Below, one piece after another: positions 5,743-13,489 of a stretch of 13,947 bases of DNA. Location of the stretch: positions 1 through 13,947 of the forward strand of contig JALOKO010000038.1 of the NCBI GenBank assembly GCA_025456495.1, written 5' to 3'. Origin of the DNA: Bryobacterales bacterium. GTDB taxonomy: Bacteria > Acidobacteriota > Terriglobia > Bryobacterales > Bryobacteraceae. Under the pieces are notes generated by a model. It ran no database searches. It was not told where the DNA came from and saw only the letters and a program-made list of their open reading frames with translations. Every line of letters begins with the position of its first letter. Within the stretch, counting starts at the first letter, position 1. The position numbers and the translations under genes were made by a program.

Positions 5743-7683
5743 TTAGGGCGCCGTGGGGCCGGGAAGGACGTTCACCAAGCTGTCGAGCTTTTCCAGTGTA
5801 GAGGGCTTGGCGGCGGCGCGGGCGGCCTGTTGTTCCCAACCGAGGGCGGCGGGCAGGACCAGCGGCCAGAGGAGGCCATCATCGTCCTGTAGCGGCGGCA
5901 CCCGGCGGGCAAACACATCCAGGGCCTGAGGCTGCTGGCCCATCTGGGTGAGTGCCCATCCCAACAGCGCGTGGGTGACCAGGGCGCGGTTTTCAGGCGT
6001 GGTCGCGTCTGCAATCTGGAAGGCCGCCAGAGCATCCGGCGAGAGGCGCTGCTCGCGGAGCGCGGCCAGGTGCGTGGCCACCGCAATCACGGTGCTTTGC
6101 CACTGTGGGGGAACAAAGCGGGCGACGGTTTCCGCGCGCTGGGCGGGACTGATGCCGGGCCGGGCGACCTGGAACAGCGCAGCCACCACGCCATGCACCT
6201 GCAGCCCGTAGCGGGGGCCGGCGCCGGACTGGAAGTCGATGGTTTCCGGGCCTCGATAGGCGACATCCCAGATGTACAGTTGGGAGGCGGCCAGACCGGC
6301 GAAGGTGGGGCCGTAGACGCTGTCCTGGCGACGGATGGCTTCGGCGGCGGTGCGGGCCTGCTCGCGGCGGCCGCGGAGGTAATCCCACTGGGCACGACGG
6401 AACAGAGCGAGGGCCTCGCTGTTGGGACGGATGCTTTCCAGGTAGGTCTCCATGGTTTCGTCCGCCTGCTTCAACTCGGCGGCGAACAGCAAGGCCCAGG
6501 CGGCCTTGAAGCGCGAGAAACCATAGGCTTGGGGACTGCGGTCAGCGGCGGAGGCGTAATGCGCGGCGGCGTCAGCAAAGCGGCTGAAGAAGAAGGCGAC
6601 ATCGCCGGCGGTGTCGTCCGTATTGGCGTCGTTGGGGGCAGCGCGGCGATAGCCATCCAGCATACGGTTAGCCTCAGCCTGGTTGGAGGCGTAGGCAAAG
6701 GCGTAGGCGGCCTGATTCCAGTAGTTGGGGAAGGCCGGGTCAGCCTGCGTAAGGGTGGCAAAGTGAGTGGCGGCGTCCTGGTAGCGGCGTGCCTGCATCA
6801 GGGCCTGGGCAAGCTGGAAGCGGGCCTCGGCATCGGCGGGTACGGCCTCCACGATGGTTTCCAGTGCCTGCACGACGGCCGGCCGGTCAGCGCGGAGGCC
6901 GGCCAATTCCAATTGGGCAAGCCCACGCTCAAGGGAGCGTTCCGGGGGGAGAGCTTCCATCAGCCGATAGAGTTCCGTTTCGGCGGCGATGGGATCGCCG
7001 GAACGGGCCACGGAAGTGGCCAACCGCAAGGATGCTCCGGTGAATTGCGGGTCTGCCTGCAGAGCCTGCCGCAGCAGGTCAAGCGCTTCCTGGCGGGAGG
7101 GGGCTGCCAGGGCGAGGCCGAACGCGCGGAAGGCATCAGGGTTGGTGGTGGAAAACCGGCTGCCCGCTAGGCCAATGGATTCCAGGGTCTGCCGCAGTTG
7201 CGCCAGGTGCTGCTGGAGATTGGACGAATGGAGTTGGGACAGAACCTCAACTCGACGGGTGGAGGGAAACTCGCGATAGATGGTAAGGGTGGTTTCAGCG
7301 TCGGTGGCGCTCAGTACCGGCCGGAGGACCTCAGTAGCGGCGCGGGCGGCGGCTTCATTGGCGTCGCGCACGACGGCCACGGAGGCAACCGCGGCCCCGC
7401 GCACCTGTTCGGCAAGGGCGGCGGCGGTGGCTGGGGCCAGCCAGCGATGCGACGATTGAGAGCCCTGATATTCCACCGGCAGAATGGCCACCACCCGCCG
7501 CGCGGCGACGCCCCCACCCGATGGAGAATAGCCGCCACAGCCAGCGAAGGTTAACGCCAACGCCGCCAGCAGCAGGATGGCAGAAAGCACGCGCGATGGC
7601 GGCACGGGCAGTAAGCTGGACGCAGATGGCGCGTTCCCGCAGCGGGGTCCAGCCGGGTGGAAGCAGCGGTAGTTAGAGAACAC
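5743..7683 (-). CDS. TPR lipoprotein with TolB/CsgG-like N-terminal region
   Basis: The predicted protein is up to 646 residues long. A hydrophobic stretch (about 32-47) ends in the lipobox-like 'LTFAGC', so Cys49 is probably lipidated and the protein anchored at the envelope. Residues about 62-120 ('RVVAILPVEYQG', then 'WLAPATAAALAEQVRG' and 'VVRDANEAA') resemble the N-terminal nucleotide-binding-like module that often precedes TPRs in TolB/CsgG-like proteins; this match is tentative. From about 180 to the end it is helical, with TPR-like units (for example 'AEARFQLAQALMQARRYQDAATHFATLTQADP'-type patterns between 290 and 325, and more near 555-600). The start is uncertain: GTG 7683 sits behind a GGAG and overlaps the upstream gene by 11 nt, which favours coupling, but leaves 48 residues before the cysteine. 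GTG 7605 would give a normal 22-residue lipoprotein signal but has no ribosome site. The role is probably assembly or scaffolding; no catalytic motif was seen. Confidence 0.82.
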   Translation of the reverse strand: MFSNYRCFHPAGPRCGNAPSASSLLPVPPSRVLSAILLLAALALTFAGCGGYSPSGGGVAARRVVAILPVEYQGSQSSHRWLAPATAAALAEQVRGAAVASVAVVRDANEAAARAATEVLRPVLSATDAETTLTIYREFPSTRRVEVLSQLHSSNLQQHLAQLRQTLESIGLAGSRFSTTNPDAFRAFGLALAAPSRQEALDLLRQALQADPQFTGASLRLATSVARSGDPIAAETELYRLMEALPPERSLERGLAQLELAGLRADRPAVVQALETIVEAVPADAEARFQLAQALMQARRYQDAATHFATLTQADPAFPNYWNQAAYAFAYASNQAEANRMLDGYRRAAPNDANTDDTAGDVAFFFSRFADAAAHYASAADRSPQAYGFSRFKAAWALLFAAELKQADETMETYLESIRPNSEALALFRRAQWDYLRGRREQARTAAEAIRRQDSVYGPTFAGLAASQLYIWDVAYRGPETIDFQSGAGPRYGLQVHGVVAALFQVARPGISPAQRAETVARFVPPQWQSTVIAVATHLAALREQRLSPDALAAFQIADATTPENRALVTHALLGWALTQMGQQPQALDVFARRVPPLQDDDGLLWPLVLPAALGWEQQAARAAAKPSTLEKLDSLVNVLPGPTAP

Positions 7684-8956
7684 GGAACTCCGTCGCCAGC
7701 AGGGTTTGGAATTCTTCTATTTCCTGCATCGCCGCAAAGTCAGTGTCGTCGCGGAACTTGCGACGGTCCTTGAAGCCATCTTCCAAGGCCTTGCGCATAT
7801 AGAGTAAAGACCGTTCGACGTCGCCGTTGCGGGCGTAGACCTTGGCAAGGTAGAAGTGGAAGCTGGCGCGGTCCTCCACGTTTCGTTGCTGCAGAATGGT
7901 GCCCTGGGAACCGCGATGTTCGAAGATCATCGGGTCAATCTCCACAGCGCGGGCGTAGTGCGTGGACGCCTCTTCGTATCGTTTCTGGGCGAAGTAAGCG
8001 GTGCCCAGATTACTGTGCACGGAAGCCGAGTTTGGAGTCAGGTCAAGCGACTTGCGGTATTCATTGACGGCGCGTCCGTACTGCTTCTGGGTGTAGTGTA
8101 CAGTGCCGAGGTTATTGCGCGCTTCGGAATAGCGGGCGTCGGTCCTGAGGGATTCGCGGTAACAGCGCGCGGCGGCATCCATATCCAGCATCTGGTGATA
8201 GGCAATGCCCACCTTGTTCCACAGCACAGCCTGACGGCGGGTGAGCTGGCTATCCAGATGCTGGTACAGGGCCAGCGCGTCCTGGTGACGACCATGCGAG
8301 GCAAGGAAGGCGGCCTGCTGCTGCGGGGTGAGGTTCTCGGGCATGGGAACGCCGTCCACCTCTCGTGGCGAATCCGGGGGATCCACCGAGGCGCCCGTGG
8401 GCGCGGCGGGCGATGCACTCATCAGGCCCAGCGCCATCAGCAGACGCGTGAAGAGATTGCCGCTGCCGCCGGGCAAAGCATTGCTCTTGGTGGTGTGCTC
8501 AGTGGATCGCTTTTGTAGCTCTCTGGCGGTGGATTCGGCGCTGCGCGCTTCGGCGTCGCGGTTCAGTTGGCGGAGGCTGGCGGCGGAGAGCCGCAGAAAC
8601 TCAGCGCGTTGGGCGGTGATCTCAGCCAGGCCTTCCTGATAGGAATCTACGGCGGAACGATACACCTTGCGAGCCATGAAGATATCGCCGCGCTGGTCCG
8701 GCCGCAGGTCCGTGCGGATCTGTTGAGGCGCCTGGCGTTCGCGCAGGCCTTCCGTGACGGCAGGGGGAACGCGGTCGTTCGCCACTAGGGCGGCGCCGGG
8801 AACCTGGGCGACCAGAGAGGGCAGCGGAGAGCCGGGGAGCAGGGCCAGGCTGAGCGCAACGACGCAGGTGGTTGCGCGGGACCGGGGAAATGCGGTGGAC
8901 GCAGAACGCGGGTGGATGGAACGGTCGCGGGGAGAGGCGACGGAAAACAACGGCAT
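7673..8956 (-). CDS. TPR-repeat protein
   Basis: The predicted protein has 427 residues. The start at ATG 8956 is well supported by a perfect AGGAGG six bases upstream. After a basic N-terminus there is one moderately hydrophobic segment (about 30-50, ending near 'SLVAQ'), which could be a signal peptide with a long n-region. Residues 95-155 are helical. A flexible Pro/Ser/Ala segment (180-210) follows. Canonical TPR units then run from about 212 to 395, for example 'VLWNKVGIAYHQMLDMDAAA' (244-263), 'SEARNNLGTVHYTQKQYGRA' (277-296) and 'ASVHSNLGTAYFAQKRYEEA' (311-330). The C-terminus contains 'LYMRKALEDGFKD' and 'EEFQTLLATEFRVL', an ending I associate with many acidobacterial TPR proteins. 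No enzymatic motif is present, so it probably mediates protein-protein contacts. It follows the penicillin-binding protein gene after 38 nt and overlaps the next gene by 11 nt, so the three could be co-transcribed. Confidence 0.9.
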   Translation of the reverse strand: MPLFSVASPRDRSIHPRSASTAFPRSRATTCVVALSLALLPGSPLPSLVAQVPGAALVANDRVPPAVTEGLRERQAPQQIRTDLRPDQRGDIFMARKVYRSAVDSYQEGLAEITAQRAEFLRLSAASLRQLNRDAEARSAESTARELQKRSTEHTTKSNALPGGSGNLFTRLLMALGLMSASPAAPTGASVDPPDSPREVDGVPMPENLTPQQQAAFLASHGRHQDALALYQHLDSQLTRRQAVLWNKVGIAYHQMLDMDAAARCYRESLRTDARYSEARNNLGTVHYTQKQYGRAVNEYRKSLDLTPNSASVHSNLGTAYFAQKRYEEASTHYARAVEIDPMIFEHRGSQGTILQQRNVEDRASFHFYLAKVYARNGDVERSLLYMRKALEDGFKDRRKFRDDTDFAAMQEIEEFQTLLATEFRVL

Positions 8957-8962
8957 AGCACG

Positions 8963-8968
8963 CCTCCT
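8963..8968 (-). promoter_or_regulatory. Consensus Shine-Dalgarno site
   Basis: On the minus strand AGGAGG lies 6 nt before the ATG at 8956. It is the strongest ribosome-binding site I found in the window and fixes the start of the TPR gene. It sits in the 38-nt gap after the penicillin-binding protein gene, which argues for independent, efficient initiation on a shared mRNA. Confidence 0.85.
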
Positions 8969-8994
8969 GTTACCCTCATTTAAGCACAGAACCG

Positions 8995-11673
8995 CTATTT
9001 GATGACGCCCAGGATGCGACGGAAAAAGCCCTTCCTGGGGGCGGGGGCGCTGCTCTGGGCAGAGGCGCTGCTCTGGGCAGAGGCGCTGCTCTGGGCAGAG
9101 GCGCTGCTCTGGGCAGAGGCACTGTCCTGGGCAGAGGCGCTGTTCTGGGCAGAGGCGCTGTTCGCGGACGAATCTCCTGGTCGGTTGGCGTCAGCGTCGG
9201 AAACGCCGGGTTGGCGGCGCGCGGCCAACTGCACTGCGCTGCCCTGGCCCGAGGGCTGGGGCTCCACACTGGTGACGACATCCCAACCAGAGACGCGGCT
9301 GCCCGCAGGTGCGCCGCGATAGCCGGGGGGATAGGCAGCGGCCGGTTCCGTGCCCGCGATGAAGACCTCGCTTTCCAGCTTGTGGCAGGCGGGCAGACCC
9401 GCCTTCAGGCGTTCCTCTGAGGGGACATAGGCCGGGCTGGCCATCTTGAAAGCCTCCGGGCATACGTCAGCGCGGACGATGCCGTCCGGTTCAGGGAAGT
9501 CGCTGACGCGGCTGTAGTCCGGCAGGGTATGGGCGCGCTTCATGAATGCGGTCCAGACCGGCAAGGCGCTCTTGCCGCCTTCAATCTTCAGGTCAGTGTT
9601 GTCGTCCAGGCCCACCCACACGATGCAGATGAGCTTTGAGGTGAACCCGGCGAACCAGCCATCGTGGGAGCTACCTGTTTTGCCGGCCGCCGGCAGGACA
9701 AAGCCACGACCGCGAACGCCGGCGCCGGTGCCGCGGGTGAGGACATCGCGCATGACATCCACCGTCATGTAAGCCACACGGGGGTCCATGGCGTATTCGC
9801 GCTTGGGTTGTTCAGCGAACAGCACCTTGCCATTCTGGTCACGCAGCAGGCTGACGGAGTGGGCCTGGAGACGCTGCCCATAGTTCGGAAACACAGTGTA
9901 GGCCTGGGCCATTTCAACGGGGCTCACTTCATAGCTGCCCAGGGCGAGGGCGGGGGTGGCCAGCATGGGCGAATCAATGCCAGAGGCGCGGGCGATGCGG
10001 ACGATGTTGCGCAAGCCAGCCCGTTCGGCGGTCTTGACGGCAGGGATGTTCAGTGACTTCCGCATAGCCTCCCGGAGGGTGACTGCGCCGCTGAACTTCA
10101 ATCCGAAGTTATTGGGACTGTACTCCTGATCTTCGGCGAAGGTGAAGGTAGTGGGTTCGTCGTCCACGACCGTGATGGGGGTGATGACGTCCGCGTTGGA
10201 ATCGAGGGCGGAGGCCCAGGCGGCGGAATACACAAACGGCTTGAAGATTGAGCCCGGCTGGCGCTTGGACAGGGCACGGTTAAGCTGGGTTTCCCCATAA
10301 TTGCGGCCGCCCACCATGGCGCGGATGGCCCCCGTTTCGGGGTCCAGCGCCACCAGAGCCACTTGCGCGCGAGGGACGCTGGCCCCTCTCCAGCGGCGCT
10401 GTTTGGACAACTGTTCGTCCACCAGGGTCATGGTCTCGTTCACCGCCTGGACGGCAAATCGCTGCAAGCGGGGGTCCAGGGTGGTATAGACCCGGTAGGT
10501 GTCTTTCTGGAAGTCGTAGTCGCCGAAGCGCTGGGTGAGGGTGCGATTGACGTAATCCACGAAATAAGGGGCATCGGAGGATTCAATCGGTTCCTCAGTG
10601 AGTTTCAGCGGGTGGGTGATGGCCTCGCGATAGTGTTTTTCGGTGATGACGCCGTTGTCGCGCATCAGTTGCAGAACGACGTTTCGCTTCTTTTTGACGC
10701 GGTCCGGGCTGCGGTACGGATTGTAAAAGCTGGGTGCGTTCAGGATGGCGGCGATGGTGGCGCACTCGGTGGCGTTGAGTTCCTGCACGCTCTTGCCCAG
10801 GTAGGCCTGCGCCGCCTCGCCCAAGCCATGGATATTGAAGCTGCCGCGGCGGCCCATGTAGATGTGGTTGGTGTAATAGGTGAAGATCTCTTCCTTGGTG
10901 AGCTTGCTTTCCAGGTGCAAGGTGACCAGGACTTCCACAGCCTTGCGCTTCCAGTTCTTGTCGTACTCGCCAATCAGGCCACGGGCCAACTGCATGGTGA
11001 GGGTGGATGCGCCTTGGGCGAGGCGTCCCTCGCGTACGTCCACGATGGCGCTCTTGACGATGCGGAGGGGGTCGAGGCCGGCGTGATCAAAGAAGCGCTT
11101 GTCCTCCGCCGAAATGACGGTGTCGCGCAGAAGTTTGGGGATTTCCTGGAAGGTGAGCAGGCGCCGCTTTTCGCGATTGACGTCGGAAAGGTGAGTGATG
11201 AGTTCGGGTTCCAGCAGATACAGATTGCGCTGGGTGTTGTCGCGCAGGGAAATGATCTCGCTGACGCGACCATCCTGGAAACGGAGGACGCCCCCTTCCA
11301 TGTCGAAATAGGATTCAGGCCCGGGGTAAACCTCAACAGCATTGGCGGTAGCGCGGTACCAGCCAAGGGGGTTGTTGCGGCGCTGGTCGTAGCCGCTGGA
11401 TTTGAGGTGAGCAACAACCGCCTCAGGAGTGTAGGCGTCGCCCAGAGAGACCTTCAGGGGAGTGGCGAAAATCTTGGACGTGGTTTGGTAGGGGCCTTGC
11501 GCGAGCTTCTGGTCAATCAGCCGCGCGAAGTCGCGGTAGTAGCTGTAGGCAACGCCCGCCCCCACCAGCAAGGCCACCGTGGAGAGTCCGACGAAGACCT
11601 TGAAGACGGGGTGGCGCAGGGTAGCGCCAAGGAATCGCAACAGCCGGGATCCGGATTTCTTGGTCTTTGGCAA
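8995..11673 (-). CDS. Class A penicillin-binding protein (PBP1b-like glycosyltransferase/transpeptidase)
   Basis: The predicted protein has 892 residues and builds and cross-links peptidoglycan. Order: basic cytoplasmic tail; membrane helix about 23-44; UB2H-like domain about 65-150 ('FATPLKVSLGDAYTPEAVV'), as in PBP1b; GT51 glycosyltransferase about 155-330 with 'SAEDKRFFDHAGLD' (catalytic E190), 'GASTLTMQLARGL' and a later motif around E255; transpeptidase about 435-715 with S475-I-F-K478 (acylated serine), S540-L-N542 and K665-T-G667. The C-terminal extension has Cys738 and Cys763, a Ser/Ala/Gln repeat (about 838-875) and a short basic end, 'RKGFFRRILGVIK'. All core motifs are intact. The start is TTG: in-frame TGA lies seven codons upstream, no ATG or GTG precedes the basic tail, and AGGGG lies 10 nt before the TTG. 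The neighbours are a zinc-ribbon membrane protein upstream and a TPR gene downstream. The UB2H domain of PBP1b binds the lipoprotein LpoB in enterobacteria; whether the nearby TPR lipoprotein plays such a role is speculation. Confidence 0.96.
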   Translation of the reverse strand: MPKTKKSGSRLLRFLGATLRHPVFKVFVGLSTVALLVGAGVAYSYYRDFARLIDQKLAQGPYQTTSKIFATPLKVSLGDAYTPEAVVAHLKSSGYDQRRNNPLGWYRATANAVEVYPGPESYFDMEGGVLRFQDGRVSEIISLRDNTQRNLYLLEPELITHLSDVNREKRRLLTFQEIPKLLRDTVISAEDKRFFDHAGLDPLRIVKSAIVDVREGRLAQGASTLTMQLARGLIGEYDKNWKRKAVEVLVTLHLESKLTKEEIFTYYTNHIYMGRRGSFNIHGLGEAAQAYLGKSVQELNATECATIAAILNAPSFYNPYRSPDRVKKKRNVVLQLMRDNGVITEKHYREAITHPLKLTEEPIESSDAPYFVDYVNRTLTQRFGDYDFQKDTYRVYTTLDPRLQRFAVQAVNETMTLVDEQLSKQRRWRGASVPRAQVALVALDPETGAIRAMVGGRNYGETQLNRALSKRQPGSIFKPFVYSAAWASALDSNADVITPITVVDDEPTTFTFAEDQEYSPNNFGLKFSGAVTLREAMRKSLNIPAVKTAERAGLRNIVRIARASGIDSPMLATPALALGSYEVSPVEMAQAYTVFPNYGQRLQAHSVSLLRDQNGKVLFAEQPKREYAMDPRVAYMTVDVMRDVLTRGTGAGVRGRGFVLPAAGKTGSSHDGWFAGFTSKLICIVWVGLDDNTDLKIEGGKSALPVWTAFMKRAHTLPDYSRVSDFPEPDGIVRADVCPEAFKMASPAYVPSEERLKAGLPACHKLESEVFIAGTEPAAAYPPGYRGAPAGSRVSGWDVVTSVEPQPSGQGSAVQLAARRQPGVSDADANRPGDSSANSASAQNSASAQDSASAQSSASAQSSASAQSSASAQSSAPAPRKGFFRRILGVIK
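9049..9156. repeat. 18-bp tandem repeat inside the penicillin-binding protein gene
   Basis: Six 18-bp units lie head to tail. On the plus strand units 1-4 (9049-9120) are identical, GCTGCTCTGGGCAGAGGC. Unit 5 (9121-9138) and unit 6 (9139-9156) carry point changes, and a degraded partial unit follows. On the coding strand each unit gives six residues (SASAQS type). Because 18 is a multiple of three, gain or loss of units keeps the frame. The identical 3'-proximal units suggest recent expansion. Each unit contains an internal near-palindrome (CTCTGGGCAGAG), which may help slippage. Confidence 0.95.
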
Positions 11674-11778
11674 ATCAGCAGCGCCCCTGCGTCATTTTCT
11701 CATGGATTGAGACGCGGACAGAGGCGCGGAGTTTCGAACAAGCGCGTGGATTCCAGTACCAGGAAGCGTTTCGGGGCG

Positions 11779-12219
11779 TTAGTTTTGGCGGCGATCCGCG
11801 GCAATGAGGTGCTCCCAAAGCCCTTTGTTGGCGCGCCAGGAACTGGGTTCGCGGCCTTGAAAGCGGGTGCCGGGGACACTCAGCGTGCCGTGGCCGAAAG
11901 GGCAAATGTATTCGAACTGGGGCCGGCCCTCCTGGAGCATTTTGCTGTAGGAGCCACGCAGGACGGGCATGCGGAGACGACGTCCACAGGAGCGGCAGCG
12001 CATCGTCTGGTCCCAGACGGCCAGGTACAGCAGTCCGCAGGCAAGCAGGAAAAGGGCAAGGATGATCACCGTCCAACGCAGGTCGTGACCAAAAGGCCGG
12101 AAATGGTGGTACAGGAAGGCAGCCGGGGGAGGAAGTAGCGCAACCAGAGCCAGCCAAAGCCCGCGAATCAGCAGGTAAATGACTCCCAGCTTCAACAGAA
12201 AGATTCCCCAGTAACGCAT
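11779..12219 (-). CDS. Small membrane protein with C-terminal zinc-ribbon-like domain
   Basis: The predicted protein has 146 residues and no recognised family. Two hydrophobic helices (about 6-30 and 49-69) are joined by a short loop. A soluble tail has 'C75-R-S-C78-G' followed 27 residues later by 'C106-P-F-G-H110', which looks like a four-ligand zinc ribbon (CxxC...CxxxH). With both helices spanning the membrane, the tail and the N-terminus would be on the same side, probably the cytoplasm. An AGGA lies 4 nt before the ATG. A competing 160-residue frame over the same DNA is rich in Pro/Arg/Ser and lacks any domain, so I prefer this one. It lies 96 nt after the proline dehydrogenase gene (separated by a terminator-like hairpin) and 105 nt before the penicillin-binding protein gene. 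I do not know its function. Confidence 0.72.
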   Translation of the reverse strand: MRYWGIFLLKLGVIYLLIRGLWLALVALLPPPAAFLYHHFRPFGHDLRWTVIILALFLLACGLLYLAVWDQTMRCRSCGRRLRMPVLRGSYSKMLQEGRPQFEYICPFGHGTLSVPGTRFQGREPSSWRANKGLWEHLIAADRRQN

Positions 12220-12297
12220 GGTGTCCTATCGACGGAAGTGAACCGTGTGGTTACCTGCAAAGACACCGCTGGAGGCGCGCGGGTTGCAGGAATCGCG

Positions 12298-12320
12298 AAA
12301 AAGCAGAAGCGGGCTTCAGC
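12298..12320 (-). terminator. Candidate Rho-independent terminator overlapping the proline dehydrogenase stop
   Basis: On the minus strand GCTGAAG, loop CCCG, CTTCTGC form a stem of seven pairs with one T-T mismatch, followed directly by TTTTT. The TGA stop codon (12318-12316) is inside the 5' arm, so a ribosome finishing the gene would cover part of the hairpin. The stem is short and the T-run is five bases, so strength is moderate. Confidence 0.5.
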
Positions 12321-13224
12321 GCAGCAGGTTCCGCGCGATGAATAGCAGGTTGGCGGGCCGCTCAGCCATACGTCGCATGAGGTAGGGATACCAGGCCTGA
12401 CCATAGGGGATGTAAATCCGAACTGCGTAGCCCTGCTGGGCAAGGCGTTGCTGGAGATGGCGCCCGATGCCGTAGAGCATCTGGAACTCGAATTGGGTTG
12501 GGGGAATGTTGTGGGCGGAGACCACCTGCAGCGCGGATTGGATCATGGCCTCGTCGTGGCTGGCGATGGCCGCCTGGACGCCTTCGCGCAGCAGCACGGA
12601 GGCCAGCCGCTGGAAGTTCGCGTCAACATCCGGCTTCTGCACGATGGCGACACCGGGGCCCTCCTTGTAGGCTCCTTTACAAAGCCGGACGGGGATCTCG
12701 GCCCGGTTCAGACGATGGATGTCTGCCTCGGAACGGTGGAGATAGGCTTGGATGACCGCGCGAACAAGGCCGCCCGCACGGTGGGCCTCCTCCACCAGGT
12801 CGAGGGTGCGCTCGACATAGGGGGAGGCTTCCATGTCCACCTCCACGCGGATCCCGGCAGGGGTAGCCTGCCGCACAATACGCATGAGGTTCTGGCGACA
12901 GAGCTCGGTGGAGAGGTCGAGGCCCAACTGGGTGAGCTTCAGCGACACTGAGGCGGGCAGCCGCGAATGCGCAATCGCGCCAACGCTTTCCAGGTAAGCG
13001 TCGGTGGCGGCGGCGGCCTCTTCGTTGTTGGAGACACTTTCGCCGAGGTTGTCCAGAGAGCTCAGCATACGTTGCGTTTGGAGGGTCTGGACGGCGTCGA
13101 CGGCTTCCTGCAGGGTATTGCCGGCGACGAAGCGGCGGGTGACAATGCGTCCGGCCCGGGAACGCTCCATCGCCCGGCGTAACAGCCGGTTTTCCGAAGC
13201 CATCAAGATCGCGGAGCGCAGCAT
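12316..13224 (-). CDS. Proline dehydrogenase (monofunctional PRODH)
   Basis: The predicted protein has 302 residues, the usual size of monofunctional bacterial proline dehydrogenases. It oxidises L-proline to delta-1-pyrroline-5-carboxylate with FAD and passes electrons to the membrane quinone pool. A TIM-barrel FAD enzyme is shown by the ordered motifs 'SVSLKLTQLGLD' (K96), 'RVEVDMEAS' (D130, E132), 'AVIQAYLHRSEADI' (Q159), 'VRLCKGAYKE' (R180, K183), 'ASHDEAMI' (H223), 'FEFQMLYGIG' (E246) and 'RIYIPYGQAWYPYLMRRMAE' (Y275, Y281, R284, R285, E288). The Tyr/Arg-Arg pair is known to hold the substrate carboxylate. I start at ATG 13224, which has AGGA five bases before it. A longer frame to 13302 would add 26 Pro/Arg/Ser-rich residues without homology. 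No P5C dehydrogenase domain or gene is visible, so the second step must be encoded elsewhere. A terminator-like hairpin overlaps the stop. Confidence 0.93.
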   Translation of the reverse strand: MLRSAILMASENRLLRRAMERSRAGRIVTRRFVAGNTLQEAVDAVQTLQTQRMLSSLDNLGESVSNNEEAAAATDAYLESVGAIAHSRLPASVSLKLTQLGLDLSTELCRQNLMRIVRQATPAGIRVEVDMEASPYVERTLDLVEEAHRAGGLVRAVIQAYLHRSEADIHRLNRAEIPVRLCKGAYKEGPGVAIVQKPDVDANFQRLASVLLREGVQAAIASHDEAMIQSALQVVSAHNIPPTQFEFQMLYGIGRHLQQRLAQQGYAVRIYIPYGQAWYPYLMRRMAERPANLLFIARNLLR

Positions 13225-13442
13225 CCAGGTCCTGACGGGCGGACTCCCGCGGCCGCTCAGTGGGCCTGGCCCGCAGCTTGGCGTGCGATTGGCATCGCGC
13301 AATCCATTGGCTTCGGCGCGGAGGGAGGGGTGCGGTATCGCCTGACAGTTACTACGATGGCATGCGGCCCAGGGCTTCGTCTAGTGTGTGGGGATTCGAG
13401 CAGTATGCAGCGAATCGTGTAGTGGAGAGACAGGGGGAAACT

Positions 13443-13459
13443 CCGGCTGGCCAAGCCGG
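13443..13459. repeat. Inverted repeat, 6-bp stem
   Basis: CCGGCT (13443-13448) and AGCCGG (13454-13459) pair around a 5-nt loop, and CTC/GAG flanks allow further pairing with a one-base bulge. It lies between the terminator of the right-hand gene and the proline dehydrogenase gene, so it may be part of the leader of the latter or an independent small structure. The function is unknown. Confidence 0.45.
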
Positions 13460-13489
13460 GAGACTGCGCATGGCGAAGGATTGCCTGGA

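Noticed and set aside
5971..7170. 399-codon plus-strand open frame
   Set aside because: Antisense to the TPR lipoprotein gene. The product is a Gly/Ala/Val-rich sequence without domains or a ribosome site.
10363..12138. 591-codon plus-strand open frame
   Set aside because: It is antisense to the penicillin-binding protein and zinc-ribbon genes, whose domains are complete. The translated plus-strand product has no recognisable domain; long antisense frames are common in GC-rich DNA.
11675..12157. 160-codon minus-strand frame overlapping the zinc-ribbon gene
   Set aside because: Its product is Pro/Arg/Ser-rich with no domain, while the other frame gives two membrane helices and four metal ligands.
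13225..13302. Upstream start for proline dehydrogenase at 13302
   Set aside because: The added 26 residues are unlike the family, and a good ribosome site precedes the ATG at 13224.
13380..13480. Possible riboswitch or tRNA: a GATTCGAGC string and a GGGGGAAACTCCGG...AAGCCGGGAGACTGC stretch recalling cobalamin riboswitch or T-loop motifs
   Set aside because: The T-loop-like string has no matching stem or acceptor arm. The stretch lacks the conserved cobalamin core (no B12 box) and is not placed before a B12-related gene. A covariance-model scan would settle it.
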